A stretch of DNA of 64,000 bases, taken from Thermanaeromonas sp. C210. Lineage in GTDB: Bacteria; Bacillota; DSM-521; Neomoorellales; Neomoorellaceae. This document shows, piece by piece, positions 55,904 through 63,736 of the stretch. Both the position numbers and the translations under genes were made by a program. The notes beneath the pieces are model-generated. The model was given only the letters and a program-made list of their open reading frames with translations. It had not been told where the DNA came from and did not search any database. The stretch is from positions 124,001 to 188,000 of the forward strand of contig NZ_BLWF01000004.1 in assembly GCF_013167955.1 (NCBI RefSeq), written 5' to 3'. How positions within the stretch are numbered: position 1 is the first letter of the stretch; every line of letters begins with the position of its first letter.

Positions 55904-57007
55904 CTAACTAAAGAACCTCATTTTCCTCCGATTGCGGAGGACGTAGATAAAGAAGGGACCTCCTGCCAGGGCCGTTATCAATCCCACGGGAAGCTCCGTA
56001 GGAGCCAAGACTGTTCTGGCCAGGGCGTCGGCGGCCACCAGGAGCGTGGCGCCCGCCAGGGCCGAAGCCGGGACCAGGAAACGGTGGTCAGGCCCGGCCA
56101 TCAGCCGAACGGCATGGGGAACGATCAGCCCTACGAACCCGATCACGCCGCTGGTAGAAACGGCGGTGGCCGTTAAAAGGGTGGCCCCCGTCAGGAGAAG
56201 TTTTTTCGCCCGCTCGACTTCAACGCCCAGGTGGCCGGCCGTCTCTTCGCCTAAGAGGAGAAGATTTAGTTCACGGGCATGGAAGGCGACCACACCCGTC
56301 CCCAGGATGAAATAGGGAACTGCCACCCGGACGTAGGACCAATTAGAGCCGCTGAACCCCCCCATTAGCCAGAAAACAACCTGGTGCAGCCGTTCACCGG
56401 AGAAGTATACCAATAAGGAAACAATGGCCGACAGAAAAGAACCTACGGCGATCCCCGCCAAGAGCAGGGTAAAAATGGAAACGACATTCCCCGTTCTGGC
56501 CAGGTGGTAAACGAGGACCACGGTAGCCAGAGCCGCGGCGAAGGCCAGTACGGGCACGGAGCCTACCCCTAGAAGCCGGAAATCCAGGGCCAGTAACATG
56601 GCTACTGTAGCTCCCAGGGAAGCACCCGAAGAAACCCCAATAACGTACGGATCGGCCATAGGGTTACGAAACAATGCCTGAAAAGTGGCACCCGCAACTC
56701 CCAGGGATGCCCCTACCAGGGCGGCCAACACGACCCGCGGCAGCCGAAGCTCGATGATGATGGCCTTGTTCACCGGGTCATGGGCAAGACCAGAGCCGGA
56801 AATCATCCCCAGCGTTCTCAATAAGTCCGTCAGCGGGATGTGGACCGCTCCCACCCGAACGGCTACCATCATGGTGGTGAGCAACAGCACAAGAAGCAGT
56901 AAGATGAGGATCCTGGCCTTCCATCTCTTGTGCTCCAGTACCGTGAATGGTGTATCGGGTATTCCGGAGGAGGCCTCAGGACGAGTCGCGAGTTTAATTA
57001 TTTCCAT
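55904..57007 (-). CDS. Cobalamin ABC transporter permease (BtuC/FecCD family)
   Basis: Ten-helix membrane subunit, 367 residues. The family motifs LPRVVLAALVGASLGVAGATFQALFRNPMADP-type region (about 90-125), GVSSGASLGATVAMLL and GFVGLIVPHAVRLMAGPDHRFLVPA (EAA-like coupling helix, about 285-310) are clear. A long N-terminal leader precedes the first helix. Control by the cobalamin riboswitch at 58.2-58.4 kb argues for B12 rather than iron-siderophore transport. Confidence 0.9.
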   Translation of the reverse strand: MEIIKLATRPEASSGIPDTPFTVLEHKRWKARILILLLLVLLLTTMMVAVRVGAVHIPLTDLLRTLGMISGSGLAHDPVNKAIIIELRLPRVVLAALVGASLGVAGATFQALFRNPMADPYVIGVSSGASLGATVAMLLALDFRLLGVGSVPVLAFAAALATVVLVYHLARTGNVVSIFTLLLAGIAVGSFLSAIVSLLVYFSGERLHQVVFWLMGGFSGSNWSYVRVAVPYFILGTGVVAFHARELNLLLLGEETAGHLGVEVERAKKLLLTGATLLTATAVSTSGVIGFVGLIVPHAVRLMAGPDHRFLVPASALAGATLLVAADALARTVLAPTELPVGLITALAGGPFFIYVLRNRRKMRFFS

Positions 57008-57057
57008 CCCCCATAATCCTCTCAGCGCTCTTTATGAGTTTCTCCTGGCCGCTCCCT

Positions 57058-58047
57058 TCACGACGACGGCTCGGCCGGCTCCTCGAACAGTTCCGGGTGG
57101 ATTATTTTGGCCAGCACCTCCAGGGCCTCAACTATCCGCGGACCCGGACGGGAGATAATGTTGGCGTCCACGCCGAAAACGCGGTTATTCTTGATGGCCC
57201 TGACCTGCTGCCACCCATTCCGCGACTTCACCTGTTCAACCGTAAGGGATTCACTGCCGTGCCACTGGGGGAAAATAATCACTTCTGGATTCCGCTCTAT
57301 GATGGCTTCGACACTGAATTCTGGGTAGTCGGCCTGGGCGTCATAAGCTATATTCCGACCGCCGGCCAGTTCTATTAACTGGCCGATAAGGGTCTGGGGT
57401 CCGGCAGTCATAAGGGGGTCCGAGTAGACTTCATAGTAGACCCACGGCCTCTTCTCCCGGGGTATCTCCTTTACCACGGCCTCAACCTTTTGCATTCTGC
57501 CCCTTAAATCGGCCACCAACCTGGCGGCGCCCTCGCCCGCGCCGGTCATCTTGCCTATCCATTCGATGCTTTCCAGGACGCCTTCTACCGTTTTAGGAGA
57601 TACGACGGCAACAGGTATCCCCACTTCCTCCAGCCGCCTTACGGCCTGCTCGTGCATATTGGTGGCCAAGACCAGATCCGGCTGTAGCGCCACGATTTTT
57701 TCCACATTGGGGTTAGAAAAACCGCCTACTTTGGGCACTTCCGCGGCCTTTGGCGGATAATCGCTGTAGTCGTCAACTCCTACTACCTTGTCCCCCAAAC
57801 CCAGGGCGAAAAGAATCTCCGTGTTGCCAGGGGAGAGGGACACCAACCTCTCCGGCCTCGACTCCAGGGTGACTGTTCTACCCATGTCGTCGGCGACAGT
57901 CAGGGGATACTCCTCACCACCGGCCGCCGGAGAATTCCTCACCTGTGTCGCTTTTCGGTCGGCACAACCGAATAAAAAGAACCCCAACGCCAGCACTATT
58001 ATGACCGCCGAAACAACCCGCAACTTTCTCCGTCGTCTTAAGTACAC
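57058..58047 (-). CDS. Cobalamin ABC transporter substrate-binding lipoprotein (BtuF-like)
   Basis: Exported binding protein, 329 residues. The basic N-terminus and hydrophobic stretch end in a lipobox (ALGFFLFGC), so it is a lipoprotein. The mature domain shows RTVTLESRPERLVSLSPGNTEILFALGLGDKVVGV, typical of cluster A-II binding proteins. It is the first gene after the riboswitch. The rest of the operon follows with gaps of 50 bases or less. Confidence 0.9.
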   Translation of the reverse strand: MYLRRRRKLRVVSAVIIVLALGFFLFGCADRKATQVRNSPAAGGEEYPLTVADDMGRTVTLESRPERLVSLSPGNTEILFALGLGDKVVGVDDYSDYPPKAAEVPKVGGFSNPNVEKIVALQPDLVLATNMHEQAVRRLEEVGIPVAVVSPKTVEGVLESIEWIGKMTGAGEGAARLVADLRGRMQKVEAVVKEIPREKRPWVYYEVYSDPLMTAGPQTLIGQLIELAGGRNIAYDAQADYPEFSVEAIIERNPEVIIFPQWHGSESLTVEQVKSRNGWQQVRAIKNNRVFGVDANIISRPGPRIVEALEVLAKIIHPELFEEPAEPSS

Positions 58048-58194
58048 CTCATCATCTCCTCCCGAACATCAAGACGCCGCTTACTTGGAGAGGTCTAGCC
58101 GCCATCCCGGAAACAAAAAACCCGGCTACGACGGACCGGGGTATCGTTTCCTCTGCCATTAAGTATAGCGTGGCCCCCTTTCCCCCGAAGGTTG

Positions 58195-58385
58195 ACACCA
58201 CACCCCCGGACGGGCAGGTCTCCTGACTCCCGGATCATCGCCCCACGGCGCCTTCCCGTTCCCTCACGGTGCTTTTTGAAAGGAGAACAGTGGCTCCTGC
58301 CGCAGGCTTCCCGGTCACAGTGGCGGGACCGTTCAGGATTCTCACCTGATTCCCTATTAAGTCTCTTGGACACCCGTCCGCAGAA
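58195..58385 (-). promoter_or_regulatory. Cobalamin riboswitch
   Basis: Read on the minus strand: AGGGAATCAGGTGAGAATCC, then GCCACTGTGACCGGGAAG, an inner arm, and finally the B12 box GAGTCAGGAGACCTGCCCGTCC. These are the conserved blocks of the AdoCbl aptamer in the correct order. It lies 150 bases upstream of the binding-protein gene, with GGTCCGTCGTAGCCGGG-like hairpin sequence (about 58115-58145) between, probably the terminator of the expression platform. Confidence 0.95.
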
Positions 58386-58450
58386 CTAGCTTGTCAGCAG
58401 TATTATAACTTATAATCGCTTAAAGGTCGAGGGGGAAATTCGTCTGAGTT

Positions 58451-58699
58451 ATCCCCACTTTTTGCAGGGCAGGCCTGCTTGGGCTTGGAAGCGAGCGACT
58501 AAACCTGAGCGGTAGCCAAACTTAGCGAGGCGAAAGGCGGAGGCAGGCCCGAGGCCATGGATGGCCGAGGCCGGCAACTGAGACAGGAGGTCGAATTTGC
58601 CGGGAAGCCTGCCGGAGCCTTGAGCCAAGCGCTAGTTTGGCCCGCGAGGGTTTTTGGAGCGAGCGAAAGTCAAGCAGGCCTAGAAGCAAAACTGGGGAT
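58451..58699. repeat. ~250-bp fold-back element, possible structured RNA or MITE
   Basis: Five nested complementary pairs close on one another: ATCCCCA/TGGGGAT, TTTTTGC/GCAAAA, AGGCCTGCTTG/CAAGCAGGCCT (11 bp, perfect), GCCAAACTTAGCG/CGCTAGTTTGGC and GGCAGGC/GCCTGCC, with a central hairpin GGCCATGGATGGCC. The 11-mer GGGAAATTCGT flanks it at 58433-58443 and 58706-58716. No protein is encoded. It fills the gap between the cobalamin riboswitch and the MFS gene. Confidence 0.75.
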
Positions 58700-58793
58700 G
58701 CGCCAGGGAAATTCGTACCCCAGCAACTAGGAGACGCCTGCAACTGGTGATATAATTAAACTGCGACCGGTAAAAATTAAGGGGGATGACCTG

Positions 58794-60146
58794 ATGAGCA
58801 TAGCTGCGAGGCTCGAGCGCCTCCCCCTCAGCTCCTTTCATTATAAATTGCTCCTTATATGCGGCCTTGGCTGGCTGTTCGATGCCATGGATGTGGGGCT
58901 GATATCATTTGTCCTGCCGGCCATAGCTCAAGATTGGCAGCTAGACGCCGCGCAGCTGGGCGCCCTGGGAAGCATCGGTATGGCGGGCCTGGGACTGGGA
59001 GCCGTCCTCGGCGGGATCCTGGGTGATTTGTGGGGACGGAAACGGGTATTTACGTGTACTCTAGTAGTGTACGGTGTGGCTACCTTTCTGGCAGGATTGT
59101 CCACTAACTATGCCGTGTTAATGTTTACCAGGTTTGTTATCGGATTAGGTTTGGGAGCCGAAATACCTGTGGCCTTCACTTTGGCCAGCGAATTCTCACC
59201 GGCCGCACACCGGGGCCGCATGACGGTCCTTCTCGAAAGTTTTTGGGCCTTGGGTTGGATAGCGGCAGCGCTGGTCGGCTACCTCGCGGTTCCTTCCTGG
59301 GGGTGGCGAGCAGCCTTTTTCATCGGGGCCCTGCCGGCCCTTTATGCTGCCGTATTGAGGCGCGCCTTGCCCGAATCACCGTCGTATTTGGAAAAGGTCG
59401 GGCGCACTTTTGAGGCCGAGGCCATCGTCAGCAACGTAGAAAAGGCCTGCGGGATTTCGCCCGGTCCTGCCGCGGCCAATCTACCCTCACCTAACGGAGC
59501 GGGAGTAAACCGCCACGTAACCCGAGCCAAACTCTCTGACCTGTGGTCCCCGCGGTATCTCCGACGAACCCTGTGCCTGTGGATCCTGTGGTTTGGTATT
59601 AATGTGGCCTACTACGGGATTGTGACTTGGCTGCCCACCCTCATGGTGGGCAAAGGCTTCACCATCATCAAGAGCTTTGAGTATGTCCTGCTCATGACCA
59701 TGGCCCAAATACCGGGATATTTCAGCGCCGCCTACCTGGTAGAAGTGATAGGCCGCAAGGCTACTCTAAGCGTATATCTCCTCATGAGCGGGTTAGGTGC
59801 CTATATGTTTGCCCAATCGGCTACGGTACATCAAGTAATACTATGGGGTTCCGTGATTTACTTCTTTATGCTCGGTTCCTGGGGGGTACTCTACGCCTAC
59901 ACCCCCGAAATGTATCCTGCCGCCGTGCGGGCCACCGGGTCGGGCTGGGCGTCCTTCTGTGGTCGTATAGGGGCGGTCCTCGCTCCCTACGCCGTCGGCG
60001 CGGTACTTTCTTCCCTGGGACAGGCCACCGCCTACCCGGTAATTTTTGCCCTGATAGCTGCCGTTTGCCTCGTAACTTCCCTGGCCATGATTATACTGGG
60101 CATTGAAACGAAAGGCAAAACCTGGGAAGAATTGGCCCGGCTTTAG
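58794..60146 (+). CDS. MFS transporter, AAHS/sugar-porter-like
   Basis: A 450-residue carrier with 12 predicted helices. The N-terminal motif GLGWLFDAMDVGLISFVLPAI, the loop-2/3 motif GILGDLWGRKRVFTCTLVVYG, the loop-4/5 signature RFVIGLGLGAEIPVAFTLASEFSP and the C-terminal GRIGAVLAPYAVG resemble aromatic-acid:H+ symporters and related MFS members. The substrate cannot be told. AAGGGGGATGACCTG precedes the ATG. It stands alone on the plus strand. Confidence 0.9.
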   Translation: MSIAARLERLPLSSFHYKLLLICGLGWLFDAMDVGLISFVLPAIAQDWQLDAAQLGALGSIGMAGLGLGAVLGGILGDLWGRKRVFTCTLVVYGVATFLAGLSTNYAVLMFTRFVIGLGLGAEIPVAFTLASEFSPAAHRGRMTVLLESFWALGWIAAALVGYLAVPSWGWRAAFFIGALPALYAAVLRRALPESPSYLEKVGRTFEAEAIVSNVEKACGISPGPAAANLPSPNGAGVNRHVTRAKLSDLWSPRYLRRTLCLWILWFGINVAYYGIVTWLPTLMVGKGFTIIKSFEYVLLMTMAQIPGYFSAAYLVEVIGRKATLSVYLLMSGLGAYMFAQSATVHQVILWGSVIYFFMLGSWGVLYAYTPEMYPAAVRATGSGWASFCGRIGAVLAPYAVGAVLSSLGQATAYPVIFALIAAVCLVTSLAMIILGIETKGKTWEELARL

Positions 60147-60274
60147 CTGGGCAGACCTATGTAAATAGATTCGTTGTGGCGCCCTCCAGGGGTAAAGGAA
60201 AAGGCGATTGCCGGTTGCCAATCCCGCCGACAGAGTAAAACCTTAGGCTTTTGCGGAAATGGAGACCGCCGGCC

Positions 60275-61060
60275 ATGCTTAAATTATATGAAACCTCATG
60301 TCAGAGCGCCCTGAACCGCTCCCGCATCCCCGGCATGGACTACTGCCTTAACCCCTATACCGGCTGCAGCCACGGATGCATTTATTGCTACGCCAGCTGC
60401 ATGACGCGCTTCTGTGGCGGCCGGGAAAAATGGGGCTCCTTCGTAGGCGTCAAGAGGAACTTTGTCGAGGTCTTGGCCCGCCAGCTGCGCCGGCCCAAGA
60501 CGGGGAGCGTCATGCTGGCCAGCGTTACCGACGCATACCAGCCCATCGAGAAAAAGTACGGCCTGACGCGAAGTTGTTTGGAACTACTAACCCGAAGCAG
60601 GCTGCAGGTATCCATCCTCACCAAGTCCGACCTGGTCATTAGGGATATAGACCTCTTGAGGACCATGCCCTCCGCCGAAGTAGGCTTTACCATTACCACT
60701 TTGAATGACCGACTGGCCGGGCTACTGGAGCCCGGTGCCTCCCCTCCTTCCCGGCGCCTCAAAGCCCTGGAAAAGCTCGCCGGGTCCGGCATCAAAACCT
60801 GGGTTTTTGTTGCTCCGGTGATACCCGGGCTGACGGATGTTCCTGAAAACTTGGCCTCCCTAATAAAGGCGGCCCGGGCGGCAGGTGCCCTGGAGGTGGA
60901 CTTCGATCCGCTTAACTTTTATCCTTCAGCCGTGGCCGGCATTAGGCACCTTATGGCTCGGTACTGGCCCGGCAGTAGGACTGCTTTTGAGCATGCCTGC
61001 CGCGACCCGGCGGCTTACCGGCAGCGGCTGCGGGCTCTAATCAGGCAACTCAATAAATAA
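60275..61060 (+). CDS. Radical SAM protein, SPL/Rv2578c-like
   Basis: About 261 residues from ATG 60275 (MLKLYETSCQSALNRSRIPGMDYCLN). The radical SAM cluster motif is CSHGCIYCYAS (CxxxCxxC), preceded by NPYTG as in proteins resembling spore photoproduct lyase. SVTDAYQPIEKKYGLTRSCLELL and LTKSDLVIRDIDLL follow the same family. The partner and substrate are unknown; it is not the photolyase itself, since the C-terminal part is short. Confidence 0.88.
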   Translation: MLKLYETSCQSALNRSRIPGMDYCLNPYTGCSHGCIYCYASCMTRFCGGREKWGSFVGVKRNFVEVLARQLRRPKTGSVMLASVTDAYQPIEKKYGLTRSCLELLTRSRLQVSILTKSDLVIRDIDLLRTMPSAEVGFTITTLNDRLAGLLEPGASPPSRRLKALEKLAGSGIKTWVFVAPVIPGLTDVPENLASLIKAARAAGALEVDFDPLNFYPSAVAGIRHLMARYWPGSRTAFEHACRDPAAYRQRLRALIRQLNK

Positions 61061-61222
61061 CCGCCGCCGGCGCCGGTTCTGGCCCCCTGCTCCTTGCCTG
61101 CGGGAAGCCCGGACCAACCGCGTTGGTAAATTATGGATGTACCATATCCAAAGGAAATTCGGCGGTTAAAGGGTGGATGTCGGCAGGAATTTTTGAACAT
61201 ATGTAGAAATAAACTCGACAAG

Positions 61223-61327
61223 AAGCCTCTCCGAGCCGGTTAACCTAAAGGGCAACCCATGGTTAGTCGGCCTGGGTTTTCCAAGCCCACGGGGTATATC
61301 TGGAAACGGGTATGCCTTCCGAGGTTT
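61223..61327 (+). promoter_or_regulatory. Molybdenum-cofactor (Moco) type riboswitch aptamer
   Basis: P1 pairs AAGCCTC with GAGGTTT. Inside are CCGGTTAACC with GGTTAGTCGG capped by a GGGCAACCC hairpin, a short CTGGGTTTTCCAAGCCC hairpin, and the 3' block GGTATATCTGGAAACGGGTA, which resembles the GTATCTGGAAAGGTGTA block of the E. coli moaA Moco RNA. The order of blocks fits that family (or the tungsten-cofactor variant). Downstream are a paired antiterminator and terminator, as expected for a switch. Confidence 0.65.
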
Positions 61328-61374
61328 GAAAAGGAGGTGGCTCAGTTAGGGTTATTTTGGGTGTCTTCTTACTA

Positions 61375-61407
61375 GCCCCACCTCCTAGCGGTGGGGCATT
61401 ATTTTTG
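61375..61407 (+). terminator. Riboswitch expression platform: terminator with competing antiterminator
   Basis: GCCCCACC-TCCTAGC-GGTGGGGC followed by ATTATTTTT forms an intrinsic terminator 179 bases before the binding-protein gene. GGAGGTGG at 61333-61340 is complementary to the CCACCTCC inside the terminator's left arm and loop, and lies just after the aptamer P1, so the two pairings exclude each other. Confidence 0.8.
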
Positions 61408-61585
61408 GGGCCCAAACCCGCGGGCCGGAGGCGGGTAACATGTGCCCTCTCGGGCGGGCCAAGCCGGGTCGCAGGCCTTTCCCTGATCCGCAGGTTAAAG
61501 TTGTTATGCTCTAGACCCGCTCCGGCCATTGTCGACCTTAACAGTCAAAGCCTCGACTCATTTCAAAAGGGGGAGGAAAATCCTT

Positions 61586-62623
61586 ATGGGAAACTTTTTT
61601 AGGACCAAAAGTATACTGGCTATCGGGGTGCTTGTGGTCTTACTGCTGGTCTCTGGGGGTTGCGGCCGCCTAGGCCCAGCGGAAACGGAAAAGAAACAGG
61701 AAGAAGCTACAGAAGTTACAGTGGCCGTAGAATATACCGACCATGCGGCCGGGTTTTACGTGGCTCAGGAGAAGGGTTGGTTTGAAGAAGCCGGTCTTAA
61801 AGTCCGCAGTTGCAACGTGTACGCCACCGGTACGGCCTTGGCCGCAGCCCTTACCAAAGGAGATATCGATGTAGCCTATATCTGTCTGGTTCCTGCGCTG
61901 ACCGCTTATGCTCACGGCGGCGTATCCTTAAGAATCGTAGCCGGTACGCACAAAAACGGCTATGCACTGGTTTCGAACCAGGCTCGAGTACGGGAAATAG
62001 AGGGCCTGGAAAAAGAAGGAATTAAAATAGCTAATATGCAGCCGGGTTCGACCACCGATTTGCTTTTTGTTTTTCTTCTGAGGCAGAAGGGGTTAAATGA
62101 AGCCAAAATACTAGGCCGTACCGCCCGCATGAACCCGTCCAAGCAACTCTTAGCCTTGCAGACAGGCCAGGTAGACGCCATTTTTGTCCCCGAACACTTT
62201 GCGACCATGGCCGGCAGTCTACCGGGCATGGGGGTGCTGGCCACAAGTCAAGAGATCTGGCCGGACATGCAGGGTAGCGTGCTCGTGGTCACCGAGAGGC
62301 TGCTTAAAAAGGACCCCCAGGCGGTAGAAAAGCTTAAAGCCGTAAATGCTCGCGCTCTCGATTATATCAACCGGCATCCGGAAGAGGCTGCCAACATAGT
62401 AGCCGCTCGCCTGAACGAATACCAGTCGGTGGTGAAGAACGAAATGGCTACCCCCGAAGCTTCCCTGGAGGTGACGCCGGAAATAGTACGTCAATCCATG
62501 GCCAACCTGCGTTATACCCCGGACCTGGAACCGGGGGAAATCCAGAAGGTAATTGACCTAATGGAGTCCCTAGGCTATCTGAATACTCCGGTACGGGCAG
62601 AAGACCTTTGGCCTAAATCATGA
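61586..62623 (+). CDS. ABC transporter substrate-binding lipoprotein, SsuA/NMT1 family
   Basis: Exported binding protein of about 345 residues from ATG 61586, with GGGGGAGG ten bases upstream. The signal ends in a lipobox (LLVSGGC). The mature part follows the NMT1/SsuA pattern: EYTDHAAGFYVAQEKGWFEEAGL, GTALAAALTKGDIDVAYI and TGQVDAIFVPEHFA. Members bind sulfonates, nitrate or thiamine precursors. The Moco-like riboswitch upstream suggests a substrate tied to molybdenum or tungsten cofactor; that is inference. Confidence 0.88.
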   Translation: MGNFFRTKSILAIGVLVVLLLVSGGCGRLGPAETEKKQEEATEVTVAVEYTDHAAGFYVAQEKGWFEEAGLKVRSCNVYATGTALAAALTKGDIDVAYICLVPALTAYAHGGVSLRIVAGTHKNGYALVSNQARVREIEGLEKEGIKIANMQPGSTTDLLFVFLLRQKGLNEAKILGRTARMNPSKQLLALQTGQVDAIFVPEHFATMAGSLPGMGVLATSQEIWPDMQGSVLVVTERLLKKDPQAVEKLKAVNARALDYINRHPEEAANIVAARLNEYQSVVKNEMATPEASLEVTPEIVRQSMANLRYTPDLEPGEIQKVIDLMESLGYLNTPVRAEDLWPKS

Positions 62624-63387
62624 ACTGGGGAATGGTGAGCAAGATGCAATCATGGCCTAAGGCCTTAAACGGGTTGCCTTTGATATTGGTCGCCATAGCC
62701 TGGGAAGCAGGCGGGCGTCTGGCCGACACCCCCCTTGTTCCCCCTTTGAGCAGCGTATTGAGGGCTTTAGGACAGATGCTTTTGCAAGGTATACTGGTTG
62801 AGAACCTGGCCTTTTCCTTAACTCGGGTGGCATTGGGGTTTTTGGCAGGGAGTATTGTGGGGTTGTCCATGGGCATTTTGATGGGTTGGAGTGAATTTGC
62901 CTATAGATTCTTTAGCCCGCTGTTCAGCCTCCTGTATCCTATTCCGACCCTGGGCTGGATGCCCCTCCTCATGCTCTGGGTTGGTTTAAACGAAACGCTG
63001 CCGGTGACCATAATTTTCATCTGCACCTTCATCCCCGTCCTGTACAACACCACAACCGGTATAAAGTCGGTAGACAGGCAGTATATCATCGCCGCCCGGA
63101 CCCTGGGAGCCCCGCCTCTCATGGTGCTGCGCAGAGTCGTGCTCCCCATGGCCCTGCCTCAAATCTTTACCGGCCTCCGTTTGGAAGCCGGGATGGCCTG
63201 GCGCACAGTAGCAGTCGCCGAGATGATAGCCATTCCTACCGGCATAGGTGCCCTGCTGATAAAGGCGGAAAGCCTTATTCGGGTGGACATAATCATGGCC
63301 TGCCTCCTCGTCATCGCCTGCATCAGCCTGGGTTGTGAAAAAATGTTCTGTTGGCTGGAAAACAAATTTACGTCAGGGTGGAGGTAA
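62620..63387 (+). CDS. ABC transporter permease, SsuC/ThiX family
   Basis: Inner-membrane permease, 255 residues with about six helices. The coupling-helix motif AARTLGAPPLMVLRRVVLPMALPQIFTGLRL (about 147-177) is typical of binding-protein-dependent systems of the SsuC family. The ATG overlaps the binding-protein stop (ATGA). No ATPase gene follows; the next 350 bases are non-coding on this strand. Confidence 0.9.
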   Translation: MNWGMVSKMQSWPKALNGLPLILVAIAWEAGGRLADTPLVPPLSSVLRALGQMLLQGILVENLAFSLTRVALGFLAGSIVGLSMGILMGWSEFAYRFFSPLFSLLYPIPTLGWMPLLMLWVGLNETLPVTIIFICTFIPVLYNTTTGIKSVDRQYIIAARTLGAPPLMVLRRVVLPMALPQIFTGLRLEAGMAWRTVAVAEMIAIPTGIGALLIKAESLIRVDIIMACLLVIACISLGCEKMFCWLENKFTSGWR

Positions 63388-63595
63388 AGCCGAACGCGAA
63401 CCCCGGCTCTACCGCCCGCAGTCCCGAAACCACGGCCACGCCCTAGTTAAACCTAGGCCGGTCAGGCGCATTGTAGTGCTGGGGGCTATTATATTTATAT
63501 TATCAGGCGACGATCCACCTCAAGCCTGGCGCTGTTTCTGGCAGCCAGTGCGCCGCGTAGCCTCCAACTCGAAGACACCGGGGGTTCCTGTGAAG
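63388..63595. other. Non-coding stretch where an ABC ATPase would be expected
   Basis: A frame starting GTGGAGGTAAAGCC in the last codons of the permease runs only about 22 codons (VEVKPNANPGSTARS) before a stop. No Walker A or signature motif is seen in any frame. The ATPase is either elsewhere or lost. Confidence 0.5.
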
Positions 63596-63622
63596 TAAAA
63601 AAGGCAGCCTTTGAAGGCTGCC
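63596..63622 (-). terminator. Rho-independent terminator after the methyltransferase
   Basis: Minus-strand hairpin GGCAGCC-TTCAAA-GGCTGCC followed by TTTTTTACTT, 114 bases after the methyltransferase stop. A good stem and T tract. Confidence 0.88.
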
Positions 63623-63736
63623 GATGTCGTGAGAAATTGCGGCCATTCCATGAGCCAAACCTCCTCCCCGGCAGTATCCCCTGCCGGGGCAGGTAGCCCG
63701 GCAGACCGGCTATTCCGGGAGGGCATTGAAGACCAC

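Noticed and set aside
54594-58047. Iron-siderophore uptake system
   Set aside because: The BtuFCD and FecBCD families are alike in sequence, but the clear cobalamin riboswitch directly upstream favours corrinoid transport.
58522-58743. Minus-strand 73-codon open frame inside the fold-back element
   Set aside because: The nested inverted-repeat structure explains the sequence; the translation is Arg/Pro/Ser-rich with no ribosome site.
61223-61327. TPP riboswitch before the NMT1-type transporter
   Set aside because: Such transporters can carry thiamine precursors, but the CUGAGA and ACCUGAUC...GGGAA blocks of the THI element are absent; the blocks seen fit the Moco family better.
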